A DNA stretch of 64,000 bases from contig CAVZJO010000016.1 in NCBI GenBank assembly GCA_963775635.1, positions 744,001 through 808,000 of the forward strand, given 5' to 3'. Below the pieces are notes generated by a model. The model saw only the letters and a list, made by a program, of their open reading frames with translations, did no database searches and was not told the origin of the DNA. Origin of the DNA: JALORV01 sp963775635. Its GTDB lineage: Bacteria > Pseudomonadota > Gammaproteobacteria > Burkholderiales > Burkholderiaceae_F. Positions 8,392 to 16,411 of the stretch are shown here, piece after piece. The position numbers and the translations under genes are program-made. Numbering within the stretch: position 1 is the stretch's first letter; the number at the start of each line of letters is the position of its first letter.

Positions 8392-9914
8392 CCGCGATCG
8401 CGCCGACCAACGTGGATCCGCGCGTCCGCGCGGCACTGGCCTGGCTCGGCTCGCTGCCCGCCGCGAGTGGCCAGCGCGAATTGCGACTCGATAGCCGCGG
8501 CATCCGTGCCGGAGACATCTTCGTCGCGGTCGCCGGCGAGCACGTCGACGGTCGGCGCTTCGTCGACGACGCTGCGGGGCGCGGAGCGGTCGGCGCGCTG
8601 GTCGACGCCGACGGCTGGCAGGGCGGCCCGAGCACGATCCCGCTTGCCACGGTGCCCGGGCTGCGGGGCTGCCTCGGTCCGCTGGCAGCGGAGTACTACG
8701 GCCGACCGGCCGAGCGACTAACGTCGATCGGCGTGACCGGCACCAACGGAAAGACCTCGTGCAGCCACTGGATCGCGCAACTGCTAACACGGGAAGGCCG
8801 GCGCTGCGCGGTGATCGGCACGGTCGGCGTCGGTTTCCCCGATGCGTTGCGTGCGAGCGATCTGACCACGCCCGACCCGCTCTCGTTGCAGCGTGAACTG
8901 CGGCACCTGCTGGACGCCGGTGCGCAGGCGCTCGCGATGGAAGTGTCGTCGATCGGACTCGATCAGAGGCGGGTCGACGGCATGCGTTTTGACGTCGCGT
9001 TGTTCACCAACCTGACGCGCGATCACCTCGACTATCACCTGACGATGGCAGGCTACGAGGCGGCCAAGGCGCTGCTGATCGACTGGCCGGGACTTGGCCA
9101 CGCCGTGCTCAACCTCGATGACGAGGTCGGCTGTGGTTTCGCGGCGCGGGCCGCCGCACGCGGAGTCGCCGTCATCGGCTACAGCGCTCGCGGCGACGCA
9201 CGGCCGCGACCGATGGCTCCGCGCCTGCTCGCCCACCGGGTTCGGGCCACGGCTGACGGGCTGGCATTCGAGCTGCAAGCCGATACCGTCCGGCGCGCGG
9301 TCGAAGTGCCACTGGTCGGCCAGTTCAACGTCGCCAACCTGCTCGGCGTGATCGGCGTATCGCTCGCCTGCGGCGTCGCGCTCGATGCTGCCTTGGCAGC
9401 CCTCGCGTCACTGGTGCCGCCGCCGGGTCGCATGCAGCGCGTCGCGCCGGACGTCAATCCGCTCGTGGTCGTCGACTACGCGCACACGCCGGATGCGCTG
9501 GGGCAGGCACTCGCCGCACTCAGACCGCTCGCCGACGCGCGCGGTGGCCGGCTGTGGGCCGTGTTCGGCGCCGGCGGCGATCGCGATCCAGGCAAGCGCG
9601 CACCGATGGGTGCGGCGGCCGCAAGCGGCGCGGACGTTGTCGTTGTCACCAGTGACAACCCGCGCAGCGAGGATCCGCGTGCCATCGTCGAGCAGGTGGC
9701 GGCAGGTGCGCGCGGTGCGCGCGAACTGCACGCGGTGGTCGACCGCGCAAAGGCCATCGAGTACGCGGTGACCGCGGCCGACGCGGCCGACGTGGTGCTG
9801 GTCGCCGGCAAAGGACACGAGGATTACCAGATTGTCGGTGCCGAGCGGCGGCCGTTTTCCGACGTCGAATTCGCGCGCAAGGCCCTGGCACTGCGCAGTG
9901 GAGGACGCGCGTGA
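8388..9914 (+). CDS. murE: UDP-MurNAc-L-Ala-D-Glu:meso-DAP ligase MurE
   Basis: Cytoplasmic Mur ligase that adds the third residue of the peptidoglycan stem peptide. It has 508 residues. The ATP-binding loop 'GTNGKT' lies at about 118-123 and the lysine/His motifs of the central domain follow. The C-terminal 'DNPR' motif (D423) marks specificity for meso-diaminopimelate rather than lysine, as expected in a Gram-negative. Start ATG 8388 overlaps the ftsI stop. Downstream coupling breaks: 70 non-coding bases with a repeat separate it from murF, the first gap in the otherwise overlapping operon. Confidence 0.97.
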   Translation: MTAIAPTNVDPRVRAALAWLGSLPAASGQRELRLDSRGIRAGDIFVAVAGEHVDGRRFVDDAAGRGAVGALVDADGWQGGPSTIPLATVPGLRGCLGPLAAEYYGRPAERLTSIGVTGTNGKTSCSHWIAQLLTREGRRCAVIGTVGVGFPDALRASDLTTPDPLSLQRELRHLLDAGAQALAMEVSSIGLDQRRVDGMRFDVALFTNLTRDHLDYHLTMAGYEAAKALLIDWPGLGHAVLNLDDEVGCGFAARAAARGVAVIGYSARGDARPRPMAPRLLAHRVRATADGLAFELQADTVRRAVEVPLVGQFNVANLLGVIGVSLACGVALDAALAALASLVPPPGRMQRVAPDVNPLVVVDYAHTPDALGQALAALRPLADARGGRLWAVFGAGGDRDPGKRAPMGAAAASGADVVVVTSDNPRSEDPRAIVEQVAAGARGARELHAVVDRAKAIEYAVTAADAADVVLVAGKGHEDYQIVGAERRPFSDVEFARKALALRSGGRA

Positions 9915-9942
9915 GCGCCCCACGGCCGCTCAGAAGGCGCTT

Positions 9943-9981
9943 ACTCCCCCTTGGGGGGACAGCCCGTAGGGCGACGGGGGT
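9943..9981 (+). repeat. Dispersed GC-rich hairpin repeat between murE and murF
   Basis: The element runs from ACTCCCCC to GACGGGGGT, with an inner CCCCC-TT-GGGGGG palindrome (9946-9958) and a second small hairpin GCCC-GTA-GGGC (9962-9972). Elements of this form are, from general knowledge, common between genes in Burkholderiales. Its last G-run lies four bases before the murF ATG and is the only Shine-Dalgarno-like sequence there. Confidence 0.6.
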
Positions 9982-9984
9982 CGC

Positions 9985-11379
9985 ATGAGTTCGCTGATGA
10001 CCGTCGCGGAACTGGCCCGGGCCGTCGGCGCGCATGCGGTGCAAGGCGAACGCAGCGCGACGTTTTCGAGCGTATCGACCGACTCGCGCACGCTGTCATC
10101 CGGTGCGCTGTTCGTCGCGCTGCGCGGTGAACGCTTCGACGGCCATGCCTACGCGGACGCTGCGATCCGGCGCGGCGCGGCTGCTCTGATGGTCGAGCGA
10201 CCACTGGAAATGGACATGCCACAGGTGATTGTGGCCGATGCGAAACGGTCTCTCGGAGTTGGCGCCGCGCAATGGCGCGCGCGCTACAGCATGCCGGTCA
10301 TCGCGGTAGCAGGCAGCAACGGCAAGACCACCGTAACCCAGATGATCGCGTCCATCCTCGCGCAGGCCTACGGCGAGGCGCGCCGGCTGGCGACGCGCGG
10401 CAACCTCAACAACGATATCGGCGTGCCGCTGATGCTGTGGGAACTCGGCAAGCAGCACCGGGCCGCGGTGTTCGAAGTCGGCATGAATCATCCCGGTGAG
10501 ATCGCCTACCTCGCTGAACTTGTCCGGCCGACGATCGCGCTGGTGACCAACGCGCAGCGCGAGCACCAGGAGTTCATGAAGTCGGTCGAGGCGACGGCTG
10601 CCGAAAACGGCGAGGTCATCGCCGCGTTGCCGCTGTCTGACGATGGTGTGGCGGTGTTCCCGGCCGATGACGGATGCGCGCCTATCTGGCGCCAGTTGGC
10701 CGGCACTCGGCGCGTGATCGACTTCGCGCTGGAAGCCTCTGCGGTCGTCACGGCGACCTATGCGCAGACCGCGAAGGGCGCCCGCATGTCGATGGCGACA
10801 CCAGCAGGCGTGATCGACGTAAACCTCGCGGTGAGCGGGGTACACAACGTGCGCAATGCACTCGCCGCTGCCGCGTGCGCGACGGCGATCGGTGTCGAGT
10901 CGCGCTCGATCGCGGCAGGTCTCGCGGCATTCCGTCCCATCAGCGGTCGCGGCGTGCAGGTACGGACCGCCGCCGGGGCGTGCCTGATCGACGATAGCTA
11001 TAACGCAAATCCGGACTCGGTGCGTGCGGCGATCGATCTGCTTGTCGGCTTCCCGGCGCCGCGCGTGCTTGTGCTCGGCGACATGGGCGAAGTCGGAGAC
11101 CGCGCGGTGGAGTTTCATCGCGAGGTCGGCGCCTATGCCCGCGAGCGCGGCATCGACGCGCTGTACACGCTCGGCGAATTGACGCGCGAAACGGCCGCTG
11201 CCTACGGGGCGGAAGCCCGGCATTTCGACGATGCGGCAGCGCTGATTGCCGAGCTGCAGGCGAAGACGGAATCCACTGCGACGCTGCTGGTCAAGGGCTC
11301 GCGCTTTATGCGCATGGAGCGCATCGCGCACGCGTTGGGAGCGACATCGGCGCAGGGTCAGGCGGAGGGAACCCACTAG
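9985..11379 (+). CDS. murF: UDP-MurNAc-tripeptide:D-Ala-D-Ala ligase MurF
   Basis: Last cytoplasmic ligase of the pathway; it adds the D-Ala-D-Ala dipeptide (made by Ddl, encoded in the same cluster) to UDP-MurNAc-tripeptide. It has 464 residues with an N-terminal substrate domain ('STDSRTLSSGALFVALRGERFDGH'-type region), ATP loop 'GSNGKTT' near 110, 'FEVGMNHPGEI' in the central domain and 'IDDSYNANPDS' in the C-terminal domain, all typical of MurF. The ATG at 9985 follows a G-rich Shine-Dalgarno supplied by the preceding repeat. The stop TAG shares one base with the mraY GTG. Confidence 0.97.
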   Translation: MSSLMTVAELARAVGAHAVQGERSATFSSVSTDSRTLSSGALFVALRGERFDGHAYADAAIRRGAAALMVERPLEMDMPQVIVADAKRSLGVGAAQWRARYSMPVIAVAGSNGKTTVTQMIASILAQAYGEARRLATRGNLNNDIGVPLMLWELGKQHRAAVFEVGMNHPGEIAYLAELVRPTIALVTNAQREHQEFMKSVEATAAENGEVIAALPLSDDGVAVFPADDGCAPIWRQLAGTRRVIDFALEASAVVTATYAQTAKGARMSMATPAGVIDVNLAVSGVHNVRNALAAAACATAIGVESRSIAAGLAAFRPISGRGVQVRTAAGACLIDDSYNANPDSVRAAIDLLVGFPAPRVLVLGDMGEVGDRAVEFHREVGAYARERGIDALYTLGELTRETAAAYGAEARHFDDAAALIAELQAKTESTATLLVKGSRFMRMERIAHALGATSAQGQAEGTH

Positions 11380-12533
11380 TGCTGCTGGAACTGTTCGACT
11401 GGCTGAGCAACGACATCCGCGCGTTCAACGTTTTCCAGTACCTGACCCTGAGGGCGGTGCTGGCGGCCGGCACCGCGCTGCTGCTCGGCCTTGCAGCCGG
11501 CCCGCGTGTCATCCGCAGGCTCGCGGAACTGAAGATCGGTCAGTCGGTGCGCAACGACGGTCCGCAGACGCACCTGATCAAGACCGGCACTCCGACCATG
11601 GGCGGCGCCTTGATCCTGATCTCGATCGCCGTGACGACGCTGCTGTGGGCGGACTTGTCGAATCGCTTCATCTGGGTCGTGCTGATCGTCACGCTGGGGT
11701 TCGGATGGATCGGCTGGGTCGATGACTACCGCAAGGTCGTGCGCCGCAACCCCAAGGGGATGAGCGCACGCGAGAAGTACATCTGGCAGTCGCTGATCGG
11801 ACTGGCGGCGGCGTTCTATCTCGCGTTCGCCATCGCCGCGCCGTCGACCGACCGGATCTGGTCGCTGATGACACTGTGGGTGCAGCAGGGCTTCTACATC
11901 GATCTGCCACCGCGTTCCGACCTGCTGGTTCCGTTCTTCAAAAACGTCGCCTATCCGCTCGGCGTGTTCGGCTTTGTGGTGCTTTCCTACCTCGTCATCG
12001 TCGGCACCAGCAATGCGGTGAACCTGACCGACGGCCTCGACGGACTGGCGATCATGCCGACGGTGATGATCGGAGCCGCGCTCGGCGTGTTCGCCTACGT
12101 CGTTGGCCGAGCCGACTTCGCGCGCTATCTGCTGTTTCCGTATATCCCCGGCGCCGGTGAACTGGTGATCATCTGCGGCGCGATCGCCGGAGCGGGACTC
12201 GCGTTTCTCTGGTTCAACGCCTATCCGGCCGAGGTCTTCATGGGTGACGTCGGCGCACTGGCCCTGGGCGGCGCGCTCGGCACCATCGCGGTGATCACGC
12301 GGCAGGAGATCGTGCTGTTCATCATGGGCGGGGTATTCGTCGTCGAGACCGTGTCGGTGATGATGCAGGTGGCCTTCTTCAAGTGGACCAAGGGCCGGCG
12401 CATCTTCCGCATGGCACCGCTGCACCACCACTTCGAACTGTCGGGGTGGAAAGAGACGCAGGTTGTCGTGCGGTTCTGGATCATCAGCATGATGCTGGTT
12501 CTCGTCGGTCTCTCGACTCTGAAGCTCCGGTGA
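11379..12533 (+). CDS. mraY: Phospho-MurNAc-pentapeptide transferase MraY
   Basis: Integral membrane enzyme that transfers phospho-MurNAc-pentapeptide to undecaprenyl phosphate, making lipid I. It has 384 residues and about ten membrane helices. Signature pieces include 'GTPTMGGALIL', the acidic 'GWVDDYRK', 'NLTDGLDGLA' and 'MGDVGALALGGALG', and the C-terminal 'MAPLHHHFELSGWKE' with its histidine cluster. Starts at GTG 11379 inside the murF stop (TAGTG) and ends TGATG with murD, so all three are translationally coupled. Confidence 0.97.
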   Translation: MLLELFDWLSNDIRAFNVFQYLTLRAVLAAGTALLLGLAAGPRVIRRLAELKIGQSVRNDGPQTHLIKTGTPTMGGALILISIAVTTLLWADLSNRFIWVVLIVTLGFGWIGWVDDYRKVVRRNPKGMSAREKYIWQSLIGLAAAFYLAFAIAAPSTDRIWSLMTLWVQQGFYIDLPPRSDLLVPFFKNVAYPLGVFGFVVLSYLVIVGTSNAVNLTDGLDGLAIMPTVMIGAALGVFAYVVGRADFARYLLFPYIPGAGELVIICGAIAGAGLAFLWFNAYPAEVFMGDVGALALGGALGTIAVITRQEIVLFIMGGVFVVETVSVMMQVAFFKWTKGRRIFRMAPLHHHFELSGWKETQVVVRFWIISMMLVLVGLSTLKLR

Positions 12534-14017
12534 TGCGCGCGCTGGTTCTGGGACTCGGAGACAGCGGCCTCGCGATGGCGCGATGGCTCGCCCGCAACGG
12601 CTGGCACGTCCGTGTGGCAGATACCCGCGCAGCCCCGCCCCGGCTGGAGGCTTTGCGACAGGAAGTTAAAGACGCCGAATTCATCGCCGGGCCATTCGGC
12701 AAAGCACTGCTCGACGACGTCGGTCTTGTCGGGCTGTCGCCGGGGCTGTCGCCGACGACATCCGCGGCGGCTCCGCTGATCGCCGCGGCCCGCAAGCGCA
12801 AGATCGAGGTGGTTGGTGAGATCGAATTGTTTGCCCGGGCCCTTGCGCAACTGAAGGCTGAACGCGGCTACGACCCGCGCGTGATCGGCATCACGGGAAC
12901 CAACGGCAAGACCACGACCACGCGGCTAACGGCGCTGCTGGTCGAGCGCTGCGGGCCCAGCGTCGCCGTGGCGGGGAACATCGCGCCATCGGCACTCGAC
13001 GAACTCGCGCGCCGGCTCGACGACAACCTGCTACCCGATGTGTGGGCGCTCGAACTGTCGAGTTTCCAACTGCAGACCACGACCAGTCTGACGTGTAATG
13101 CGGCGGCCGTGCTCAATGTCACGCAGGACCATCTCGACTGGCACGGCTCGATGGAGGCCTACGCAAAGGCGAAGGAACGCATTTTTGCGCCGGCCACCAC
13201 ACGCGTGCTGAACCGCGACGATCCGATCGTCGCGACGATGGTGGGACGCCGGTCGAAAGTCGTCACCTTCGGCGCGGACTCGCCGACGCAGCCGGACGCC
13301 TTCGGCCTGGTGCGCGAGGGTGGCATGACCTGGCTCGCGTGGGCCGAGGACACCAGCCTGCCGCAACGTCGCCGTAAGCCCGCGGCCGATGCGCCCGCTA
13401 TCCCCGCCGAGATTCATGTGCACCGCCTGATGCCGACCGATGCGCTGCGCGTCCGCGGTCGCCACAACGCCTTGAACGCGCTGGCTGGACTCGCGCTGGG
13501 ACTCGCGATCGGTCTGCCGCTGGCGCCGATGTTGCATGCGCTGCGCGACTATCCGGGCGAGCCGCATCGCGTCGAGCGAGTGGCGGTGCATGGCGGGGTC
13601 GAGTACTACGACGACAGCAAGGGAACCAATGTCGGCGCCACCGTGGCGGCCCTCGACGGCCTTGGCGACGAGGGGCGCAAGCTGGTCGTGATCCTCGGCG
13701 GCGATGGTAAGGGTCAGGATTTCTCTCCGCTCGCCGCTGCCGTGGGCCGGCATGCGCGCGCCGCGGTGCTGATCGGTCGCGATGCCGCGGCGATCCGCGC
13801 GGTGCTCGAAAGTGGTGCTCCGGGTGTCGAACTGATCGATGCCGACACGCTGCCGCGCGCGGCGCGACTCGCCGCACAGTCGGCCCAGAGCGGCGACGCG
13901 ATCGTTCTGTCGCCGGCGTGCGCGAGCCTCGACATGTTTCGCGATTACCGTCACCGCGCCGAGGTGTTCATCGAAGCCGTGCGTGAACTGACCGCGGAGG
14001 CGGGGCAGCCATGCTGA
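12533..14017 (+). CDS. murD: UDP-MurNAc-L-Ala:D-Glu ligase MurD
   Basis: Cytoplasmic Mur ligase that adds D-glutamate to UDP-MurNAc-L-Ala. It has 494 residues: an N-terminal Rossmann-like UDP-binding domain ('LGLGDSGLAMARW'), an ATPase domain with 'GTNGKTTTT' from about 122 and 'ELSSFQL', and a C-terminal domain with 'YYDDSKGTNVGAT' and 'LSPACASLDMFRDY'. It is somewhat longer than E. coli MurD (438 residues) because of extra loops around 285-330. It overlaps mraY by one base and ftsW by seven. Confidence 0.97.
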   Translation: MRALVLGLGDSGLAMARWLARNGWHVRVADTRAAPPRLEALRQEVKDAEFIAGPFGKALLDDVGLVGLSPGLSPTTSAAAPLIAAARKRKIEVVGEIELFARALAQLKAERGYDPRVIGITGTNGKTTTTRLTALLVERCGPSVAVAGNIAPSALDELARRLDDNLLPDVWALELSSFQLQTTTSLTCNAAAVLNVTQDHLDWHGSMEAYAKAKERIFAPATTRVLNRDDPIVATMVGRRSKVVTFGADSPTQPDAFGLVREGGMTWLAWAEDTSLPQRRRKPAADAPAIPAEIHVHRLMPTDALRVRGRHNALNALAGLALGLAIGLPLAPMLHALRDYPGEPHRVERVAVHGGVEYYDDSKGTNVGATVAALDGLGDEGRKLVVILGGDGKGQDFSPLAAAVGRHARAAVLIGRDAAAIRAVLESGAPGVELIDADTLPRAARLAAQSAQSGDAIVLSPACASLDMFRDYRHRAEVFIEAVRELTAEAGQPC

Positions 14018-15282
14018 AGCGCTGGCGTGATGCATGGGGCGGGCGGCGCGGCCGCCGGCGCGGACGTTCAACGTCGTTCGATGCCGGTGGCTCGGTCATG
14101 GCGCTGGCGGGACTGGGCGGCGCCCGTGTCGCGCCGGTGGCGGCCGGACGGCTGCCGAGTGTCGACCGCACGCTGATCGCCGTGGTCGCTGCGCTGATCA
14201 TGATCGGCACCGTGATGGTGTATTCGGCATCGATCTCGCTGGCTGATTCGCCGCGCTTCAATGTCGCCCCGACGCACTTTCTGGCCCGCCACCTGGTCGC
14301 GCTCGGGATCGCGTTATGCGCGGCGATCGTCGCATTCCAGGTGCCGATGTCGGCATGGCAGCGCGCCGCGCCTTGGCTGTTCGTCGCGACCCTCGTCCTG
14401 TTGGTGATCGTGCTCGTGCCGGGCATCGGCAAGGGAGTCAACGGCGCACGCCGCTGGATTCCGCTTGGCTTGCTCAACCTGCAACCGTCGGAGCTGCTGA
14501 AGGTCGCCTGCGTGTTGTACGCGGCCAACTTCACGGTGCGCAAGCAGGATTACATGCACCATTTTGCGCGCGGCTTCCTGCCGATGGCCATTGTCATGGG
14601 CGCCGTCGGCGTGCTGCTGCTGCTGCAACCGGATCTCGGCGCGTTCGGAGTGATCGTCGCGATCAGCATGGGCATCCTCTTCCTCGGCGGCGTCAACGGC
14701 AAGCTGTTCGCCGGCATCAGCGCTGCGCTGTCGATGGTTTTCATGGCGGTGATCTGGCTGTCGCCGTGGCGGCGCGAACGGATCTTTGCCTACCTCGATC
14801 CGTGGTCTGAAGCGAATGCGCTCGGAAAGTCGTATCAGCTTTCGCATTCGTTGATCGCCTTTGGCCGCGGCGAATGGTTCGGTGTCGGGCTGGGCGGCAG
14901 CGTGGAGAAGCTGCACTACCTGCCCGAGGCGCACACGGATTTCATCCTCGCGGTGCTGGGCGAGGAGCTTGGGTTGATCGGCGTGCTGACGGTCGTCGTG
15001 CTGTTTTACTGGCTCGTCAAGCGCGCGTTCGAGATCGGCCGGCAGGCGATCGCGCTCGAGCGGACTTTTGCAGGCCTGGTTGCGCAAGGCGTTGGCCTGT
15101 GGATCGGTGTTCAGGCATTCATCAATGCTGGCGTCGCGACCGGGTTGCTGCCGACCAAAGGACTGACGCTGCCGCTGATGAGCTATGGCGGCTCGGCGTT
15201 GCTGTCGACCTTGGTCGCGCTCGCGATCCTGCTGCGCGTCGATGCTGAGAACCGCGTCCTCATGCGCGGAGGCCGCGCATGA
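14011..15282 (+). CDS. ftsW: Septal peptidoglycan polymerase FtsW
   Basis: SEDS-family glycosyltransferase that polymerises lipid II at the septum with FtsI. It has 423 residues: an Arg-rich cytoplasmic N-terminal extension (about 1-50, longer than usual), then ten predicted membrane helices. Typical stretches are 'GTVMVYSAS', 'GARRWIPLGLLNLQPSELLK', 'LQPDLG' and the C-terminal 'LPLMSYGGSALLS'. It starts within murD and its stop overlaps the ATG of a 20-codon micro-ORF that separates it from murG. An inner ATG near 14098 would remove most of the basic extension, so the true start is not certain. Confidence 0.95.
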   Translation: MLKRWRDAWGGRRGRRRGRSTSFDAGGSVMALAGLGGARVAPVAAGRLPSVDRTLIAVVAALIMIGTVMVYSASISLADSPRFNVAPTHFLARHLVALGIALCAAIVAFQVPMSAWQRAAPWLFVATLVLLVIVLVPGIGKGVNGARRWIPLGLLNLQPSELLKVACVLYAANFTVRKQDYMHHFARGFLPMAIVMGAVGVLLLLQPDLGAFGVIVAISMGILFLGGVNGKLFAGISAALSMVFMAVIWLSPWRRERIFAYLDPWSEANALGKSYQLSHSLIAFGRGEWFGVGLGGSVEKLHYLPEAHTDFILAVLGEELGLIGVLTVVVLFYWLVKRAFEIGRQAIALERTFAGLVAQGVGLWIGVQAFINAGVATGLLPTKGLTLPLMSYGGSALLSTLVALAILLRVDAENRVLMRGGRA

Positions 15283-15341
15283 GCCTTTCGCAAAGGCCGC
15301 GCATGAAGGAAACCATGAACGCCGCGATGGAGGCCACGTGA
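15279..15341 (+). CDS. Putative 20-residue micro-ORF linking ftsW and murG
   Basis: The frame MSLSQRPRMKETMNAAMEAT starts at an ATG overlapping the ftsW stop (ATGA, 15279-15282) and stops at a TGA overlapping the murG GTG (GTGA, 15338-15341). It therefore fills the only gap between these genes with the same overlap geometry as the rest of the operon. It may serve as a translational relay rather than make a functional peptide. The 12-base string GGCCGCGCATGA occurs at 15271-15282 and again at 15295-15306, suggesting a small tandem duplication produced the gap. I know of no family for the peptide. Confidence 0.45.
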   Translation: MSLSQRPRMKETMNAAMEAT

Positions 15342-16411
15342 GTCATCTGGTGGTCGTCGCCGCCGGCACCGGTGGTCATGTGATGCCGGGTCTCGCGGTG
15401 GCCGAGGCATTGCGCGGGCGCGGCTGGTCGGTGAGTTGGTTGGGCACACGTACCGGGATGGAACGCGGCCTGGTTGAGCGTCAGGGCATCGACTTCGACG
15501 CGATCGACTTCAGCGGGCTGCGCGGCAAGGGCTTCAAGACGATGCTGTTCGGAGGTTTCTTCCTGTTGCGCGCGATGTGGCAGAGCCGCAAGCGGTTGCG
15601 TGCGCGCGCGCCGAAGGCCGTGTTCTCGACCGGCGGCTATGTCGCGGTGCCGGCCGGCATGGCGGCAAGCACACTCGGCCTGCCGCTGGTGCTGATGAAC
15701 TCGGACGCCGAAAGCCTGCTGTCGACGCGTTTGCTCGCGCCGCTCGCCGCGGGGGTGCTGTGCGGATTTGAAGGGGCTGCCGCTGCACGAGCCGGTGCCA
15801 AGGGCATTGTGACCGGCAATCCCGTGCGCGCGGAGATCGCGGCGATCGCGCCGCCCGCTGAGCGCTGTGCCGGGCGCTCCGGGCCGCTGCACCTCCTCGT
15901 GATCGGCGGCAGCCTCGGTGCGCAGATTCTGAACGAGCGCATTCCGGCCGCGCTCGCGCTGATTCCAGCCGACCGTCGTCCGTGCGTCGTGCATCAGTGC
16001 GGCGCCGTGCATGTTGCTGCCGTGCAGGCCGCCTACCTTGCCGCGGGTGTGCAGGCCGAGATCGTCGCGTTCATCGACGACATCGCGCAGCGCTATGCAG
16101 CCGCCGACATCGTGATCTGCCGCGCCGGTGCGATCACGATCACCGAGCTAGCCGTGGCGGGCTTGGCCGGCATCCTGGTTCCGCTGGTGGTTTCGACAAC
16201 GCAGCACCAGCGCACCAACGCCGAGTACATGGCAACACGGGGTGCCGCAATCCACTTGCCCCAGAGTGACCTGACAGCCGATCGCCTCGCGGGGCTGCTG
16301 GAAGGGCTGACGCGTGAACGCCTGCTCGGTATCGCAAACGCTGCCCGGGCGCTCGGCCGTCCGGACGCGACGACGATGGTCGCGGAAGTCATCGAGCGAG
16401 TGGCCGCATGA
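15338..16411 (+). CDS. murG: Lipid II synthase MurG
   Basis: Membrane-associated glycosyltransferase (GT28) that adds GlcNAc to lipid I, giving lipid II. It has 357 residues. The N-terminal 'VVAAGTGGHVMPGLAVAE' glycine loop binds the lipid/diphosphate, and the C-terminal UDP-GlcNAc site is seen in 'VIGGSLGAQILN', 'ICRAGAITITELAVAGLAGILVPL' and 'QRTNAEYM'. The start is the GTG at 15338, which gives the family N-terminus; longer in-frame extensions would overlap ftsW. Ends with an ATGA overlap into murC. Confidence 0.96.
   Translation: MSHLVVVAAGTGGHVMPGLAVAEALRGRGWSVSWLGTRTGMERGLVERQGIDFDAIDFSGLRGKGFKTMLFGGFFLLRAMWQSRKRLRARAPKAVFSTGGYVAVPAGMAASTLGLPLVLMNSDAESLLSTRLLAPLAAGVLCGFEGAAAARAGAKGIVTGNPVRAEIAAIAPPAERCAGRSGPLHLLVIGGSLGAQILNERIPAALALIPADRRPCVVHQCGAVHVAAVQAAYLAAGVQAEIVAFIDDIAQRYAAADIVICRAGAITITELAVAGLAGILVPLVVSTTQHQRTNAEYMATRGAAIHLPQSDLTADRLAGLLEGLTRERLLGIANAARALGRPDATTMVAEVIERVAA

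Noticed and set aside
10096..11376. 426-codon open frame antisense to murF
   Set aside because: Shadow of a certain Mur ligase gene; His/Arg-rich composition without motifs.
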